Positions 11,181-22,285 of a stretch of DNA of 64,000 nt are shown here, in pieces. Source of the stretch: Topomyia yanbarensis (taxonomy: Eukaryota > Arthropoda > Insecta > Diptera > Culicidae); NCBI RefSeq assembly GCF_030247195.1, contig NC_080670.1, positions 34,458,497-34,522,496 on the forward strand, given 5' to 3'. Position numbers and translations under genes: made by a program. Every line of letters begins with the position of its first letter. Position 1 is the first letter of the stretch. A model generated the notes under the pieces. It was not told where the DNA came from. It did no database searches and was given only the letters and a program-made list of their open reading frames with translations.

Positions 11181-11422
11181 AAACAAAGAAAAAAAATTGT
11201 AAAAGTCATCAGTATTTTTTCGCATAGAAATTTATAGTATCACAATTAGTGGATGGTATTCTATGGTGGCGACTTCATCCCAAACACGGTGGTTTAAGTT
11301 ACATACGCTAAATCCCGGTCAAACCATTTGGAATTTGATTCGGAATCCTGAATAGAGTCAGTATGGATTCCAATTCAAATGCAACAACCGATTGAGTCGA
11401 AATCGGTTGTTGCATTTGAGTT

Positions 11423-11720
11423 TCCACTGAGACGTCCAAAAAATTCCCTCTAAGAACGGTTGGTTTCAAAATCGTCCAATGAAGGACGTTCGTTGGACCA
11501 ATTTGGACAACGTCCAAATAACCGTTCAACGAACGTCCATCGTTGGACCCGTGTTGAACGATTTTGAAACAATTTTTTGGACGTCTCAGTGGGTTGTTTC
11601 AAAATCGTTCAACGCGGGTCCAACGATGGACGTTCGTTGAACGGTTATTTGGACGTTGTCCAAATTGGTCCAACGAACGTCCTTCATTGGACGATTTTGA
11701 AACCAACCGTTCTTAGAGGG
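11423..11720. mobile_element. Family C MITE (outer), host of another C copy
   Basis: Begins TCCACTGAGACGTCC (first C mutated) and ends TTCTTAGAGGG, flanked by TT. It is interrupted after ACGTCCAAAAAATT by a second C element. Confidence 0.85.
11446..11593. mobile_element. Family C MITE (inner, inverted, intact)
   Basis: CCCTCTAAGAACGGTTGG to GACGTCTCAGTGGG, 148 bp, with TT on both sides. It sits inside the outer C element. Confidence 0.9.
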
Positions 11721-11739
11721 TTGGAATCCATAATGACTC

Positions 11740-11808
11740 CCCTCTAAGAACGGTTGGTTGGACCCGTGTTGAACGATTTTGAAACAATTTTTTGGACGTA
11801 TCAGTGGG
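11740..11808. mobile_element. Family C MITE with internal deletion
   Basis: Both ends are present (CCCTCTAAGAACGG and CGTATCAGTGGG) but the central half is missing. Flanks are TC and TG, a duplication with one substitution. Confidence 0.8.
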
Positions 11809-11863
11809 TGCATTCAGAAATCCGAACCGGTTCCGGAATGAGTTTAACTGGGATGTCAAGTTG

Positions 11864-12031
11864 CCCAGTTAAGCTCAACCGGAAATGAACCGGAGTTCTG
11901 GCTGGTTCCAGCTTGCATTCCGGCTCCAGTGACACAACCGATTCTAGTTAGAATCGGTTGTGTCACTGGAGCCCGTGTACGAACTGGAACCAGCCAAAAT
12001 TCCAGCTCATTTCCGGCTGGACTTTACTGGG
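11864..12031. mobile_element. Foldback MITE family B, complete
   Basis: CCCAGTTAAGCTCAACCGG to GGCTGGACTTTACTGGG, flanked by TG on both sides. The arms are nearly perfectly complementary around GACACAACCGATTCTAG. 168 bp. Confidence 0.9.
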
Positions 12032-12142
12032 TGGGAGAGGGTTACACCATATCCCGGTCAGCGTGGCAAGCAGAAAGTTAGCAAAAGTTGAGGAAAGCGA
12101 AATTGATGCTGGCAGAGTTTCTGCGAGCATTTTGCGCGATTT

Positions 12143-12290
12143 CCCACTGAGACGTCCAAAAAATTGTTTCAATATCGTTCAACACGGGTCCAACGATGGA
12201 CGTTCGTTGAACGGTTATTTGGACGTTGTCCAAATTGGTCCAACGAACGTCCTTCATTGGACGATTTTGAAACCAACCGTTCTTAGAGGG
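12143..12290. mobile_element. Family C MITE inside the F element
   Basis: CCCACTGAGACGTCC to GTTCTTAGAGGG, exactly 148 bp, TT on both sides. The F sequence GCGCGATTT/TGCGAGAATTC resumes directly after it. Confidence 0.92.
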
Positions 12291-12815
12291 TTGTGCGAGA
12301 ATTCTGGCAACCAATTCACTCAAATGCAACAACCGTTTCTGACAGAAGCGGTTAAACCAACCGATGCTGCACATTTTTATCTAGACTCGAGCTAGAAATG
12401 TACGGCCAAGATCTCTGCACGCTTCCTGCCACATCTTTGTCAGATGTTTTGCTCGATTCGTGCTAAATTCTACCAGGTAGGAATTGGTCGACAATGATTG
12501 GGCAGTGCGTAAGCCTCTTGTACCTGAAGGCATAAAATAGACCCCACTTGCGGTTCTTAGCTTCCTGCCCAGTAACTCCTAGCCCTGGCCTCCTCGTGGC
12601 GTCGACTGGGATACGAGTAACCTTAGTGAAGATCGAGTAACCAACCCCGGTGGGAACTTTGGTCGTATGCTGGCAGGGAAGGGGGGGTTACCCTTCTTCG
12701 GAAGGTGTAAACCTGTCCTGGTGCCCAGGTGGGACCTTAAGCAGTCCTGGCACGATGGCCCACCGGCGAGACAGGTGGTTGGCGTAGGCCCTATAAGCCG
12801 CCCCTTAAAAAACCC

Positions 12816-15335
12816 ACATAACGAACAATACAGAAGAGAATACGACCCAGAATTCAAATCGACCACGTTCTAATCGACGGTAGATTCTTCTCGGACATCA
12901 CAAACGTCCGCACTTATCGCAGTGCGAATATAGATTCGGACCACCACCTGGTTGCAGTATGCTTGCGCTCAAAACTTTCGACAGTGCATAGCTCTCGTCG
13001 AAGCCGAACGCCGCGGCTAAACATCGAGCGGCTACAAGATCTCAGAGTGGCTCAAGAATACGCGCAGCAGTTGGAAGTGACACTACCAACGGAAGAGCAG
13101 CTAGGCGCAGTTGCCCTTGAAGATGGCTGGAGAGATATCCGATCCGCCATAGGTAGCACCGCAGCCACTGCACTAGGTACGGTGGCCCCGGACCGAAGAA
13201 GCGACTGGTACGACGGCGAATGCGAGCAGTTAGTCGAAGAGAAGAATGCAGCATGGGCGAGAACACCGCACGAGGGCGAACGAGGCGCGATATAAACAGG
13301 CACGGAACAGGCAGAACTCGGTTTTCCGGACCAAAAGGCGCTAGCAGGAAGACCGAGATCGCGAAGCGATGGAGCAGCTGTACAGCGCAAAGACACACGG
13401 AAATTCTACGAGAAGTTGAACCGCTCGCGCAGGGGCCACGTACCACAGGCCGACATGTGCAGAGATACAAACGGGAATCTTCTCACGGACCAGTGTGAGG
13501 TGATCCAGAGGTGGCGGCAGCACTACGAAGAACACCTGAACGGCGATGCAGCAGACGACGAGGATGGCACGGTAACGCACCTGGGAGCACGCGCGGAAGA
13601 CATTACCCTACCGGCTCCGGATCTCCAAGAAATCCAGGAGGAGATTAGCCGGCTCAAAAATAATAAAGCCGCTGGGGTTGACCAAATACCAAGCGAGTTA
13701 CTAAAACACGGTGGCGAGCCACTGGCTAAAGCGCTGCACTGGGTGATTACCAAGATTTGGGAGGAGGAGATTTTACCGGAGGAGTGGATGGAAGGTGTCG
13801 TGTGTCCTATCTACAAAAAGGGCGACAAGCTGGATTGCTGTAATTACCGAGCAATCACCCTGCTGAACGCCGCCTACAAGGTACTCTCCCAAATACTATG
13901 CCGTCGACTATCACCAATTGCAAGAGAGTTCGTGGGGCAGTACCAGGCGGGTTTCATGAGCGAACGATCTACCACGGACCAGGTGTTCGCTCTTCGTTAC
14001 TGCAGAAATGCCGCGAGTACAATGTGCCCACACATCATTTGTTCATCGACTTCAAAGCCGCATACGACACTATCGATCGAGATCAGCTATGGCAGATTAT
14101 GCACGAGTACGGATTCCCGGACAAACTGACGCGATTAGTGAAGGCGACTATGGATCGGGTGATGTGCGTAGTACGTGTCTCAGGGACGCTCTCGAGTCCC
14201 TTCGAATCACGCAGAGGGTTACGGCAAGGTGATGGTCTCTCGTGTCTGTTATTCAACATCGCACTGGAAGGTGTAATAAGAAGAGCAGGGATCGACACGA
14301 GTGGTACGATTTTCACAAAGTCCGTTCAGCTACTTGGCTTCGCCGATGACGTTGATATTATTGCACGAAACTTTGAGAAGATGGAGGAAGCCTACATCAG
14401 ACTGAAAAGAGAAGACAAGCGCGTCGGACTTGCCATGAACACGTCGAAGACAAAGTACATGATAGGAAGAGGTTCACGAGAAGAAAATGAGAACCGCCCG
14501 CTTCGAGTTTGCATCGGTGGCGACGAAATCGAGGTGGTTGAAGAGTTCGTGTACTTGGAGGTGGATGGAGGAAGCCTACATCAGACTGAAAAGAGAAGCC
14601 AAGCGCGTCGGACTTGCTATCAACACGTCGAAGACAAAGTACATGATAGGAAGAGGTTCACGAGAAGAAAATGAGAACCGCCCGCTTCGAGTTTGCATCG
14701 GTGGCGACGAAATCGAGGTGGTTGAAGAGTTCGTGTACTTGGGCTCACTGGTGAGCGCCGACAATGATACCAGCAGAGAGATTCGTAGACGCATCGTGGA
14801 AGGAAATCGTGCTTACTTTGGCCTCCGCAAGACACTTCGGTCGAACAGAGTTCGCCGTCGTACGAAGTTTACCATCTACAAGACGCTGATTAGACCGGTA
14901 GTTCTCTACGGGCACGAAACCTGGACCATGCTCGTGGAGGACCAACGCGCACTTGGTGTCTTCGAACGGAAAGTGCTGCGTACCATCTACGGTGGAGTGC
15001 AGATGGAAGACGGCACATGGAGGCGGCGAATGAACCATGAGTTGCATCAGCTGTTGGGGGAGCCGCCCATCTGTCATACCGCGAAAATCGGACGACTACG
15101 GTGGGCCGGGCACGTAGCCAGAAAGTCGGACAATAGCCCGGTGAAAACGGTTCTCGATTGCAATCCGACCGGTACAAGAAGACGTGGCGCGCAGCGAGCA
15201 CGATGGATCGACCAGGTGGAAGACGATTTGCGGACCCTTCGCAGACTGCGTGGCTGGCGACGCGCGGCCATGGATCGAGTGGAATGGAGGAATCTTTTGT
15301 ATACGGCACAGGCCACTTCGGCCTTAATCTGTTAA
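12816..15335 (+). pseudogene. RTE endonuclease-reverse transcriptase, broken
   Basis: Coding order. 12816-13000: end of the apurinic endonuclease (a STTF-stop stands where related copies read IDHVLIDGR, then RTYRSANIDSDHHLV-like residues across a frameshift). 13000-13420: linker. 13416-14129: RT fingers with YKKGDKLDCCNYRAITLLN and the VGQYQAGFM block. After a frameshift, 13898-14674 gives LFIDFKAAYDTID (motif A), GLRQGDGLSCLLFNIALE (motif B) and LLGFADDVDIIAR (FADD catalytic box). 14487-15335 gives the thumb and C-terminal region with YGHETWTM and the RWAGHVAR segment typical of RTE. All breaks are frameshifts or stops; the catalytic Asp residues survive but not in one frame. Confidence 0.9.
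14381..14748 (+). repeat. 184-bp tandem duplication inside the RTE RT
   Basis: ATGGAGGAAGCCTACATCAG starts at 14381 and again at 14565. The copies run in parallel to GTACTTGG (14551 and 14735) with few differences (GAAGACAAG versus GAAGCCAAG). 184 is not a multiple of 3, so the duplication shifts the frame just after the FADD box. Confidence 0.9.
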
Positions 15336-15601
15336 TAAATAAAAAAAGGAATTGCCAGGATCTTTGCACAGTTTATGTCCGAGTTATGCCACGGTTTAGC
15401 TCGGTTCCTGTCAAAATTTGCCAGAAAACGCGAGCGAAACCGAGTTCGCCCTAGCTCAAACAACCCGACAGGATACGCGCAGAAATCTGACAGGGCTGCC
15501 AAACCAAGACTTACAGGAATCTAGCAGAGCGGTCTCTGCCAGAAAATTTGCTCACTGGGCTCTGCCAGAAAATTTGCTCACTGGGATGAGTCAATTCTCG
15601 A

Positions 15602-15845
15602 CAAACATGTCAAATGGTCCTAAGTGCAAAAGAGAGCCTCTCTTTGTTTACTTTCTCTTTCGATTATTACGGCGTCATCTTAAAACTTTTCAATATTGTT
15701 TCAGGATATATCGAAAAACTCTGATTTCGACTAGCTTATTCTGCTAAGAGCTGAGTAACAAACGTATAAACTGCTTAGTTATTAGCGATAGAGAAAGAAA
15801 AACAGAGAAACTGTCATTTGCACTTAGGACCATTTGACATGTTTG
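15602..15845. mobile_element. 244-bp TIR element with perfect 29-bp ends
   Basis: 15602-15630 and 15817-15845 are exact reverse complements (left end begins CAAACATGTCAAATGG). The interior is non-coding. Perfect ends suggest a fairly recent insertion. Target duplication is not clear and no other copy lies in the window. Confidence 0.75.
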
Positions 15846-15865
15846 GCTAGAATTAGGCAATCCAT

Positions 15866-16033
15866 CCCAGTTAAGCTCAGCCGGAAATGAACTGGAATTC
15901 TGGCTGGTTCCAGTTCGTATTCCGGCTCCAGTGACACAACCGGTTCTAACTAGAATCGGTTGTGTCACTGGAGCCGGTGCACGAACTGGAACCAGCCAGA
16001 ATTCCAGTTCATTTCCGGCTGAACTTTACTGGG
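15866..16033. mobile_element. Foldback MITE family B, complete
   Basis: CCCAGTTAAGCTCAGCCGG to GGCTGAACTTTACTGGG, AT on both flanks. The core is CACAACCGGTTCTAAC. Confidence 0.92.
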
Positions 16034-16058
16034 ATGAGACGTTTCTGATCAGCTGATT

Positions 16059-16238
16059 CCCAGCTAAACTCATTCCGGTACCGGTTCGGATTTCTGAATG
16101 GAGTCATTATGGATTCCAAATCAAATGCAACAACCGATTCCGATTCAATCGGTTTCAGAATCGGTTGTTGCATTTGATTTGGAATCCATACTGACTCCAT
16201 TCAGGATTCCGAATCAAATTCCGAATGGTTTGACCGGG
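16059..16238. mobile_element. Foldback MITE family A, complete
   Basis: CCCAGCTAAACTCATTCCGG to GGTTTGACCGGG, TT on both flanks. It lies 25 bp from the B element upstream. Confidence 0.92.
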
Positions 16239-16344
16239 TTATTTCTTCTTCTAACGTTACTCCGAGGGGTGCGACGTCCGCTAATACCGTTGATTCGATC
16301 CAACATCAAACGAATCGGACCTACGAAGGATGTTTGACGGACGA

Positions 16345-17772
16345 TTTTGACGTAGGACTACGTCTTTGTTTTCAATATAGGGGTGCACGTTGCAAATTCT
16401 ACAAAAATGGTATGTAACGAAAAGTGGTCCAATTTTAAACGCATATAATTCAGCCATCTCACGATAAGTTTTCAAATTTTTTGCGCATGTCGCCTCGAAA
16501 TACTTCTAAGAATAGATTCCGATAGATAAACCCAAAGATTTTTGATATCATGGCATTAAAAATTTAAATAATGAGCAACCTAGTCAAAATATCGCGCATT
16601 TACACACAGAAGATAGCGCTTACCTAGTCCAGCACTACAGATTTGTGTACCTAGCGCGCTACGCTTCTATGAATGACGTCATCATCGACTATTTAAACGA
16701 ACGGATTTCGCCAAAGCAGCTCAGTTATCTGTTAGCGGCAGACGAAGCAGGTCACTGCGTTGTGTGTTTTCACAGCAAATGCAGCTGAGTTAGAAGTCCG
16801 CTACACTGCCTGTGGAGGTACGCTACCCAGTGAATGCGACTGTGCTTGCCGTTCAAACACTTTTGTGTTGTGCTCGTTTCCAGCACACTTTTATGTATAA
16901 TTATTCGTACACAAAATAGTTTGTACATGCGAGCTCCATTGGCAAACACGGTTAACATAGTGTCGTGGTATTAGTTAGTTAGTTAATTAGTCAGCGTTCA
17001 TTCATTTTGTTTTGTGCGCTTGGGTTTAATGTTTGAGGCGAATGTGTAGGTAGGTAGATCTAATTTGTTACTAAATTGCACAACGAAAGTTTATTATTTA
17101 CGTTCGATCAATTCATTGATTCATTTCCCCTTCACGTGATTCATTTTCACTCAGCCTATAGTATTTTGATTCTACTAATAGGTACATACTACAAAGCCTA
17201 TCTATGAATGAATACACTGCCACTTGAAAACCCGTTGTAAAAACGCATCTTGTCCATATATAAAATTGTTTTCAATTCTTGTATATTTATAGTTTCGATA
17301 GATGATAGCGAATGCAGTGATATTTGTATGCGTACCTTAGGAAAGTTACAATAATGGTAAAATATAACTAGAATGCTTGGTCTATACATGAAATGTGATT
17401 ATATTGTCTAAAATTTGATTTTTGTTCACTGGTACGGGTTTTTTACCACACACAATCGAAAAGTTTTTGCAAGTTAATCTTATGCTATAAAGATTTAGTT
17501 CCGGATATTAATTCGGTCACAGTTTTCTGTCTTCTTTCTTCAGATCTTCTTAAATAAGTTTAATCGGATTCGATCACTTACTACAAATGAAATGACCAAG
17601 ACGGTTTGGTTCAATATGTAATATTCGATGTTGATTAGTTGTGATTAAACCATACGTAAGAAATATATTTGATTTATTATTAATATAAATGTACTAAGAA
17701 AATAAATATTTTACATTAAGTAGTATAGTCCTACGTCTACAGCTCGTGCAACCCCATAGGGCTTGTAGTTTT
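16345..17772. mobile_element. 1.4-kb LTR-like dispersed element, copy 1
   Basis: Collinear over its full length with 31223-32696. The left end holds GACGTAGGACTACGTC and the right end AGTCCTACGTC, an 11-bp inverted match, followed by CAACCCCATAGGGCT. No ORF. It has a polymerase II promoter-like array (16674-16726) and AATAAA at 17701 near the right end, as in a solo LTR. The termini are not a clean TG...CA, so a non-autonomous DNA element remains possible. Confidence 0.7.
16674..16726 (+). promoter_or_regulatory. CRE-TATA-Inr core promoter in the LTR-like element
   Basis: TGACGTCA (perfect CRE, 16674-16681), TATTTAAA (16690-16697) and TCAGTT (arthropod initiator, 16721-16726). The initiator A lies 33 nt after the first T of the TATA box, the usual spacing. 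All three are kept in the second copy. Confidence 0.55.
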
Positions 17773-17873
17773 TTTTCTGTTCGCAGGAGTAGACTTGTTT
17801 ACAGAACCCACCGCTGAACTGTCAAATAAACGTCTAATGGATTGTCTATCTAATGGCGATTTCGCTTGAACCT

Positions 17874-17955
17874 GAAACTGAGTCAGGTTCTAACCCCAAC
17901 CGCTGTCAGTTCATACATTTTGACAGCAGTTGGGGTTAGGAACTGACTCAGTTTC
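17874..17955. repeat. 35-bp inverted repeat (hairpin)
   Basis: Arm 17874-17908 (starts GAAACTGAGTCAGG) pairs with 17921-17955 (ends CTGACTCAGTTTC) with a few mismatches, around a 12-nt loop. It could be a MITE core or an RNA hairpin; transcription is unknown. Confidence 0.7.
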
Positions 17956-18104
17956 GCCTCAAACGAAAACCACATAAGTTGACCAACTATGATGAAATTT
18001 TCCACATCGTTCCCCAGGTAGCTAAGAAAGCTTTATACAGACCACGCCCCCAAAATATTCAGCTTGTCAAATTGCAAATTAGCATAGCATAGCAAAAACG
18101 ACCG

Positions 18105-18300
18105 CACTCATCATGGGTGGCTGATACAGTGAAATCAATAGTATAGTTCACTGCACACCTGGCCATGTCCTTACGATCGCCAAAGGGAAGGATATGTTAG
18201 TTGAATGCCTACTTAAGAAGATGCGGGGAACCCACGCAATCTCCATAGGTATTACGGATGTTAGAATTGGTTAGTAGGGAAGGAAAACGGGATGTGGCTG
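18105..18300 (-). mobile_element. SINE 3' module, copy 1 (headless)
   Basis: Read on the minus strand, it shares ATACCTATGGAG, AACTAACATATCCTTCCC and ATGGCCAGGTGTGCAG-like blocks in the same order as the tail of the SINE at 55061-55601. No tRNA-like head is present. Confidence 0.5.
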
Positions 18301-19865
18301 TGGAGTGATTTATATAATATTCAACTAAATGGATAATAAAAATTTATTATAAATTAGATTGATCTCTCCAAATGTACTTGGCTGCTCCGTAATAGGTGTA
18401 GGCTTCAGAAACTACCGATTTGTTACTTTTTCTGAGCATTCCGCTTAGATTAGATACCGCATCAATACAAAATCTGAGATGAAGTTGACGAAGAAGACAT
18501 CGAAGATGATCCGGTTGGCTGGTCTAACTGCAAACCACTAGCAGATCGATACCGATTCTGACGTTTTCACTAATCTGAGTATATTATTGTGCAGACAATT
18601 AAGCACAACAGATTCGAATGTGCTAGAATATATCGCACTTTTCAAATTTCCACAGCGCGAGAAAAAAGCCGAAAATTGCAGCACCAAGAATTTATTTTGT
18701 GAATAAAACGTGACAGATTCTTCAGCTTGTCAAATTTCAAATTAGTTTCAAATTCAAAATCATTTCAAATCAACTAAATTTGACCGCCAACACTGATTTT
18801 CATTAAATGAGGTTATTTACGTATCGTACAATGTTCATTTCAAAATCGAAATTTCAGACCACTCCCGAAAAACGCACCTGTTAAAATAACACGTTAGCTG
18901 ACATTTTTAGCGAAAAGCACAAAAACAACCAAGAGCTCCCATCGATACATGGGGAATTATGTTGATAAATACTGTCCAAACTTTCAAAATGATTGGTCCA
19001 GTAGAATTTGAGCTGTAATGTACACCGTAAAACAAGTTTATCCCGAGCGCCTCCGAAGACTCACGGTCATTCGCGCAATTTTCAGTATTTTGCAATGGAA
19101 ATGTGAGAAAACTTTATTCAATTGTTGTATTATTCAATAGAAATTAAATAAAAATTCTCTTAACTGTTACACTCTGTACCACCATTATTTTTCCAAAATG
19201 TGTCTTTTTACTGTATTTACGTTAACCTTTGAATTCAATTATGCGGGGAGCCGGTTTGAGGCGAAATTCACGAGGGATTGCCCTTCCTAAATACTGCTTT
19301 ACTTCCAGAAAAAAGAAGTTGTTAAAATCGAAATTAATTAAAACAATGTTTTGAATATAGAAACTAGTGCTTTCAGCCTTTTTGAGGTTCTCAAGGCGTT
19401 TGCCACCAATAATATTATTGTACACACATGCATGCACCTTATGCAGATTATCTTGAATCTGTTTTGCGCTTGTCAAATCTGCCACTCTTCTTATTCTTAT
19501 CTGGACACGCTCTTCTTCCCTTTGGGGCAGACCCTCGGAAATTCAGCATGGATTCGTTGTTGTAGTGGAGCTTCGAACATTAGAATAATCCCCAGGATTT
19601 ATCCACATTTGAAAAATTAGATTTTACTTTAATGCAGTCTGTTGAGCCAGCGACACACTGTGTAAGAAAAATATTTTGATAATTATTTGTCAAATGTCCA
19701 ACTAGGGAAAAAATGCGGAAATTTTCACAAATTTTCACATTTATCATGACGAATAATTTTAATCAAAATAAATTTTATACTATGATCTATATTCCTACTT
19801 TATGATTTTTTGTTTCAAATAAAACGAAAGCTCTGGTTAACTGTAAATCATTATTTTTGACATCG
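18301..19865. other. Intergenic, nothing firmly recognised
   Basis: A short acidic open stretch at about 18478-18560 (DEVDEEDIEDDPVGW) has no clear splice context. A 25-bp near-identical direct repeat (TTCAGCTTGTCAAATTKCAA) occurs at about 18060 and 18721. No gene is called. Confidence 0.4.
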
Positions 19866-20009
19866 CATGTTATACGATTTGCAAACATTTTTTCACCATC
19901 GGAAATCCCTTAACTATTACCGACGTTATCACGACATCTTTACCTACAGCCAATCAATAACGCCCAATCCCATCAGACCAAACTTCGACGAATTTAGCAG
20001 AAATAACTT

Positions 20010-20600
20010 TAGCTTATCACGGTTCGGCTCAGCTCACCGCTCTGCCGCTTGCAGTACCTACCCGGTGCCACTATCAGTAGTACACACATCTCCTCCACCC
20101 GGCTACCAGTGTTATCGGTTTTGCTCTATACCTACGCTGTGCCTTTTCCGTTGCGTTGCGTCTCGGAGGCACAAAATCGATAACCAACCAAATATAAACA
20201 GATAAGAGATTGCGAGCCGGTAAGCTTCTGGTTGTGCGCTGCCCTCGACTTGCCTGACTGGTAGTTGCAGCCGTCGTCGTGGTCGTGTGCTATCTCAGCG
20301 TTGCGTTGCCCAGCCCTGCACTGACACCGGGTCCCGCGTCAGCATCCGCGCCGAAGAGCGTCGTGTTATCAGCTCAACTCAGCTCAGCAGCTTGAATGGC
20401 GGTGGCGGCGATTTGCGACAAAGAAGTACACCACATGCCGTCCGGTGGATTTCCAGTTGCTTGCCACTTTTTGCCACTATTAAAAGCTTCCTTCTGTATT
20501 GTTGCTGATAGTGGCGGATGGTCCGTCAGAGGTTCAGGGCAAGGAAACGATGGAGTGTTTAATAGGTGGGATCTTTCTGCGGTATTTGATTGTTTTTAAC
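20010..20600 (+). promoter_or_regulatory. Possible promoter and 5' exon of an unlinked gene
   Basis: GC-richer, non-repetitive DNA. TATAAA lies at 20193-20198 and GATAAG at 20201. Downstream is a GTTGCG/CAGCTCAACTCAGC-rich leader, then ATG at 20396 opening 67 codons (MAVAAICDKEVHHMPSGGF...). The protein resembles no family known to me. The composition differs from the surrounding transposon sea, which is why it is noted; evidence for transcription is indirect. Confidence 0.25.
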
Positions 20601-21905
20601 TTTGCAACTTCGCTTGGTTCACCACAGCAGCAGACTCCTGGAACGATGCTAAGGATTGGTCGTTCGTGGCAAATGGGAACTAATTTTATGCTCGTTTCAC
20701 ATGTAATTAAACCGTTCCTGTTGCGAATGACGTCTGTTAATTGCAAATTGGCATGCACTGGATGTGTGTTTTAAGTGTGTTAATTTCGTTATACGACCGA
20801 AGTCAATTTCGATAAAGCACCATGTAGCTCCATTAAAAGAACATTGCCATCACTAAACACTTAAAGGCCCCATAAAATCAACGATTTTACATAGCTGCCA
20901 AAACCGGACAACGCGACACTATTAACAACGCGGCGAAACTACCCAACTGTTCCGTGAGAATCGTCTTCGCGAGACACAATGTTTGCGGGTGCGAAAAATC
21001 TTGAACCCGGGGGCAACCTCAACCACACCTTCGCCACTGCAGGGATTGGACACGAACAAAAAAAAGTTGCTCCACAAATTCGCGTTCCGCTCCGACCGGT
21101 GGTTAAAATTAGACTAAAAAACGTGTAAACAGACAGTATCGCACGGGTGAACACACACACTTTATTATTATTGACTGGAAATTTATTGATAAATATAACG
21201 CTGCCCGACGGAATAAATACGTGCACCTACCGAACCGATACGCACGGCCACCGAGAATAGCCCCGGTGCGTGAATTGCTGCCGACTATATGGGATTGTGG
21301 TGGCCGGCGATGTATGGCGGTAATGGTAGGGCCACTTTGGTGGTTTGAAGCATGTTTTAATTGCGCACAGGTGGGTGCCAATTGTGTGGGAGATAAAATT
21401 GCTATAGGGAACAGTCATTTTCACACCTCGCAGTCGTCTTCGGAGCGGGGGTGGATCATCGGTCGGCAGTTGGGATTTTCGTCTCAACTACGAGTGATGA
21501 TTTGCGAGGAATGGGAACCCTTGCCGGACCGGTTGCCGTTGGGTTCGCACTTCGTGGGTGGTGGCGTTTTGGTTCGATGGTTGGTGGAGCAGCGTGCTAT
21601 TATTTGCGTTGAAAACACAAGGTTAATGTTTGGATTAAATATTCGATGTTGATCTAGTAGAATCTAAACATTCGCCAAGTTTTTCGAGCTTGGTGTTAAT
21701 GCAGAGTGTTTCCAATCTGTCCTAAATCGTATTAATTGTAGTTTCCTTGGGTTGCCTTCGCACTTTTTTTGGATCATAATCAAAGTTTCTACACATGTTA
21801 AACTTTGAATAGTAATTTGTGAATTTTGTACTATGGCAAATTTAAAAGTTTTTACCTAAATTATTTTCGTAATTTCTCATCACGTTTCTGTAATACTTTA
21901 TTTGC
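20601..21905. other. Apparently single-copy intergenic DNA
   Basis: GC content is moderate and no repeat family is seen. ORFs at 21221-21652 (143 codons, plus) and on the minus strand overlap each other and resemble nothing. It could be intron or regulatory sequence of a larger gene. Confidence 0.3.
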
Positions 21906-22285
21906 TGCTGCAAGCCTGGGCACCTGAGCGTCTGATCTCCACGAGGAGCGGCTTAAAACAGCGTCTGTTCCCCATGTTAGGGGCGGCTCATAATCGTCCG
22001 AGTGCCAGTGAAGGACTCTAAGCTCAACTGTGCACTATGGTCCTCCGGAAAGTTAGGGGGTTGGTGTCAGGCCCTGAGAGCCAGCCGTAAAAACCAATTG
22101 CAGCGAAAAGTCAACAAGATAAGAATGCGTACCGATACCAATGGCGATGACCACTGCGACGAAAAGGGACTAGCGATTGGAAGCTCGGAACGTGGAACTG
22201 CAGATCTCTCAACTCCATCGGGAGCACCCGCGTACTCGCTGATGTTCTCAAGGACCGCGGGTTCTGAATCGTAGCGCTGCAGGAG

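Larger units (their letters stand above)
11314..11852. mobile_element. Family A MITE with three family C insertions
   Basis: The A element begins CCCGGTCAAACC and ends GTTTAACTGGG with AT on both flanks. Its right arm is broken twice by C elements. Removing these restores a normal A foldback of about 180 bp. Confidence 0.88.
12487..15346 (+). mobile_element. RTE-clade LINE, copy 1 (2.86 kb, defective)
   Basis: Bounded by an 8-bp target duplication AGGAATTG (12479-12486 and 15347-15354) inside MITE F. The first ~350 bp are GC-rich and non-coding (5' UTR-like). They join an endonuclease that lacks its N-terminal part, then a reverse transcriptase, then a short 3' tail of AATAAATAAAAAAA. RTE elements typically end in short A-rich or microsatellite tails rather than long poly(A). 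Frame breaks and a tandem duplication make it inactive. Confidence 0.92.
12053..15585. mobile_element. MITE family F, copy 3, split by a C MITE and an RTE LINE
   Basis: CCCGGTCAGCGTGGCAAGC at the left and GAAAATTTGCTCACTGGG at the right, flanked by AT. The unit is collinear with the 489-bp copy at 8429 except for two inserts (12143-12290 and 12487-15346) and a 26-bp terminal duplication (15534-15559 repeated at 15560-15585). Confidence 0.9.

Noticed and set aside
21221..21652. 143-codon ORF in the clean island
   Set aside because: No recognisable domain, overlapped by antisense ORFs, and no splice context.
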